Assembly (NCBI RefSeq): GCF_900167185.1
Contig: NZ_FUWM01000003.1
Span: forward strand, 186,001-250,000
DNA length: 64,000 bases
Source: Selenihalanaerobacter shriftii
GTDB taxonomy: Bacteria > Bacillota > Halanaerobiia > Halobacteroidales > Acetohalobiaceae
Direction of reading: 5' to 3'
Shown here piece after piece: positions 62,565-64,000 of this stretch. The position numbers were made by a program, and so were the translations under genes. The stretch's first letter is position 1; the number at the start of each line of letters is the position of its first letter. A model generated the notes under the pieces. It had not been told where the DNA came from and did no database searches. It was given only the letters and a program-made list of their open reading frames with translations.

Positions 62565-63302
62565 TTAACTTCGTTTCCTTACTACGTGAAATCTAAACTT
62601 ATCACTTCTAAAATAACTCTCTGAATATAGTATTGGCCTATCTTCAGCATCATAATGCATCTGCTTTAAAAGTAACAAAGGAACTCTATCATCACTAATT
62701 CCTAAAATCTTATTTACTTCATGGTCAATAGTAATTGGAATAACATCGGAAACAGCATGAGTAATAAATATACCACATTTATCTTGTAACAATTCAAAAA
62801 TAGAACCATACAAATCCTCATGATCGACCATATCTGTTAATACTTCTTTTAATAAATAATCATTACAATAAGCAACTGGCTCCTCATCGGCAGTCCTAAT
62901 TCTTTGAATATTTAATAGCAAACTACCTTCTTTGGTATCAAACCTTTTTGCTAATTCACCATTTGCTTTTATATCTTCACTATCTAAACAAGTAGTCCCG
63001 GCATTTAAACCTAAGTCCTCTATCATTTCAGTTAAACTAGATAATTCTTCAATGCCACCTTCAAACCATAATGAATCTTCTTTAATAAATGTCCCTACAC
63101 CATGCTTCCTATTAACTTTACCTTCTTCTAGTACTCTCAATCCTTCTCTCAAAGTAGCCCTGCTCACTCCAAATTCTTCAGCAAGCTTGGATTCAGAAGG
63201 CAATTGATCACCTGGTTGATATATGCCATCTGCTATCAATTCTTCAAGCTTATTTTTAACTAATATATATAATGGTCTAGAATCCTGTCTGATTAGACTC
63301 AT
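62565..63302 (-). CDS. GntR-family transcriptional regulator (HutC/UTRA type)
   Basis: 245 residues. N-terminal winged helix-turn-helix (about 5-75: PLYILVKNKLEELIADGIYQPGDQLPSESKLAEEFGVSRATLREGLRVLEEGKV) and a C-terminal UTRA effector domain (about 95-240). ATG 63300-63302. It precedes the BMP transporter genes (62475 start, 90-bp gap) on the same strand, so it probably controls nucleoside uptake, with a nucleoside or derivative as effector. A palindrome at 63413-63422 in its own promoter suggests autoregulation. Confidence 0.9.
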   Translation of the reverse strand: MSLIRQDSRPLYILVKNKLEELIADGIYQPGDQLPSESKLAEEFGVSRATLREGLRVLEEGKVNRKHGVGTFIKEDSLWFEGGIEELSSLTEMIEDLGLNAGTTCLDSEDIKANGELAKRFDTKEGSLLLNIQRIRTADEEPVAYCNDYLLKEVLTDMVDHEDLYGSIFELLQDKCGIFITHAVSDVIPITIDHEVNKILGISDDRVPLLLLKQMHYDAEDRPILYSESYFRSDKFRFHVVRKRS

Positions 63303-63540
63303 TTTCTATCCTCCTAGCTACTTATTTAACACCTAATTCAAGCTCTATCTTTTTTTAAAGTCTATAAGTAATTTTGATTTAAACCAATTTTCAAACAATT
63401 TAAGTTAACTGCTAGACGTCTAACATCTAACAACTACCATTATAATACCAAACCTAATTTTAAATGTCAAGTAATGTCTATAACATAAAGAATAGTGAGA
63501 ATTGCAGACTTACTATCATCAATCTAATTTCAACTTAAAA
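63303..63540. other. Intergenic region GntR / chemoreceptor-like gene
   Basis: 238 bp. Apart from the GntR promoter/operator (63404-63470) nothing is recognised; the upstream minus-strand gene ends at 63541 with no clear terminator. Confidence 0.4.
63404..63470 (-). promoter_or_regulatory. Promoter and candidate operator of the GntR regulator
   Basis: Minus strand TTGACA (63465-63470), 17-bp spacer, TATTAT (63442-63447). Just downstream, at the likely transcription start, lies TTAGATGTTAGACGTCTAGC. It holds the 10-bp palindrome TAGACGTCTA (63413-63422) and an imperfect direct repeat TTAGA. Placement after the -10 fits repression by the encoded regulator. Confidence 0.65.
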
Positions 63541-64000
63541 TCACTCTGATAAATCTAAATTTTGAGTACGAAGGTCAGCCACTGCATCTGTTATCTTCTC
63601 ATTTAGATTTATAATATTCTGATTTACTTCTTCTATATTTTGTACTAAATTACTAGACTTATTGGCTAAATCTTTTACAGCACCAGCAACTACTGAAAAA
63701 CCTTTTCCTGATTCTCCAGCATGCGCAGCTTCAATTGAAGCATTAATCGCTAACATATTTAAATCACTGGTCACTTTTTCAATCTCCATTACTGATTTAT
63801 TGACATCTCGTGAATTTTCTCCAATATTATCATGTACTTCTACTAAATGATTGGTTACAGTTTCCAATAGTTCCTGTTGAGAACGTTTATATTCTTGGAT
63901 AATATTAAAGAGTAAGAAAGAAGCATTACCTGTAATTACATTTACTTCTGATCTCTTATTCTCTTCAATGATGGCTAAAACTTCTTTAGAACCCGTAACT
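63541..64000 (-). CDS. Methyl-accepting chemotaxis-like protein, C-terminal part (runs off right edge)
   Basis: 153 residues in frame to the window edge. The MCP signalling tip is unmistakable: LNMLAINASIEAAHAGESGKGFSVVAGAVKDLA, with EIEKVTSD before and a coiled coil after it. The tip, which docks CheA and CheW, is intact. Upstream residues (VLAIIEENKRSEVNVITGNASFLLFNIIQEYKRSQ) have no membrane helix, and the protein ends about 55 residues after the tip, so the C-terminal methylation helix is short. This suggests a small soluble receptor. Full sensor domain lies outside the window. Confidence 0.85.
   Translation of the reverse strand, partial: VTGSKEVLAIIEENKRSEVNVITGNASFLLFNIIQEYKRSQQELLETVTNHLVEVHDNIGENSRDVNKSVMEIEKVTSDLNMLAINASIEAAHAGESGKGFSVVAGAVKDLANKSSNLVQNIEEVNQNIINLNEKITDAVADLRTQNLDLSE

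Noticed and set aside
1-64000. CRISPR array, prophage, integrated element or T-box leaders
   Set aside because: I looked for regularly spaced repeats, integrase or phage genes next to the tRNAs, and GGGTGG-type T-box antiterminator sequences, and saw none.

Overview
The window is AT-rich and reads as the chromosome of a low-GC, anaerobic, Gram-positive-lineage bacterium. Firmicute-type markers are RecU, a LexA/DinR-type SOS box, DUF3243 and DUF378 proteins, argJ instead of argA, AhrC-type arginine operators, many TTG starts and intrinsic terminators after most genes. DUF3786, a DUF362 ferredoxin-like protein, a PutP-type Na+/solute symporter and a Na+/H+-type antiporter suggest a halophilic anaerobe. 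Halanaerobiales (Halobacteroidaceae-like) is my best guess, by inference only. No prophage, CRISPR array or intact insertion sequence is visible.

Layout. 0-5 kb holds an SbcC/SbcD-like pair (SbcC runs off the left edge), a cation/proton antiporter behind a fluoride riboswitch, and SOS-controlled recA. 4.6-20 kb holds an M23/LysM hydrolase, mgtE, a membrane phosphoesterase, cinA, two DUF3786 genes, a methyltransferase, an FtsH-like protease with a membrane partner, a beheaded MoaD-like gene, rimO-pgsA-pgpA, a DUF362 protein and folE. 20-24 kb is a run of small hypothetical genes and a manganese catalase. 24-28 kb is the argF-argG-GNAT-argH operon, followed by butanediol dehydrogenase, a second M23/LysM protein, a repeat-rich secreted protein with two SHOCT membrane proteins, and carAB. 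37-43 kb holds small genes, a 122-bp inverted-repeat element, putP, nagA and a frameshifted HD-GYP gene. 42-47 kb is the argCJBD operon. 47-57 kb holds a BON protein, a SNF2-like ATPase, surE, two tRNAs, a CPBP protease, a RodZ-like protein, uppP, recU and a SigA-like sigma factor. 57.6-63.3 kb is a BMP-type nucleoside ABC transporter with its GntR regulator. A partial chemoreceptor-like protein closes the window.

How the genes work together. Three separate operons (argCJBD, carAB, argFG-GNAT-argH) encode the whole glutamate-to-arginine route. All three start from near-identical promoters (TTGCAT, 17 bp, TATAAT) whose -35 lies in an ARG-box-like operator, so they form one co-regulated unit.

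The most notable non-coding feature is the fluoride riboswitch at 2966-3097. It has its own promoter just after recA, a pseudoknot strand shared with the terminator, and an additional hairpin between P1 and P3. Two genes (the sigma factor and a small membrane protein) appear to start at ATT codons behind good Shine-Dalgarno sequences. Two nearly identical TGTGA-N6-TCACA operators and a weaker third suggest a CRP/FNR- or Rex-type regulon.
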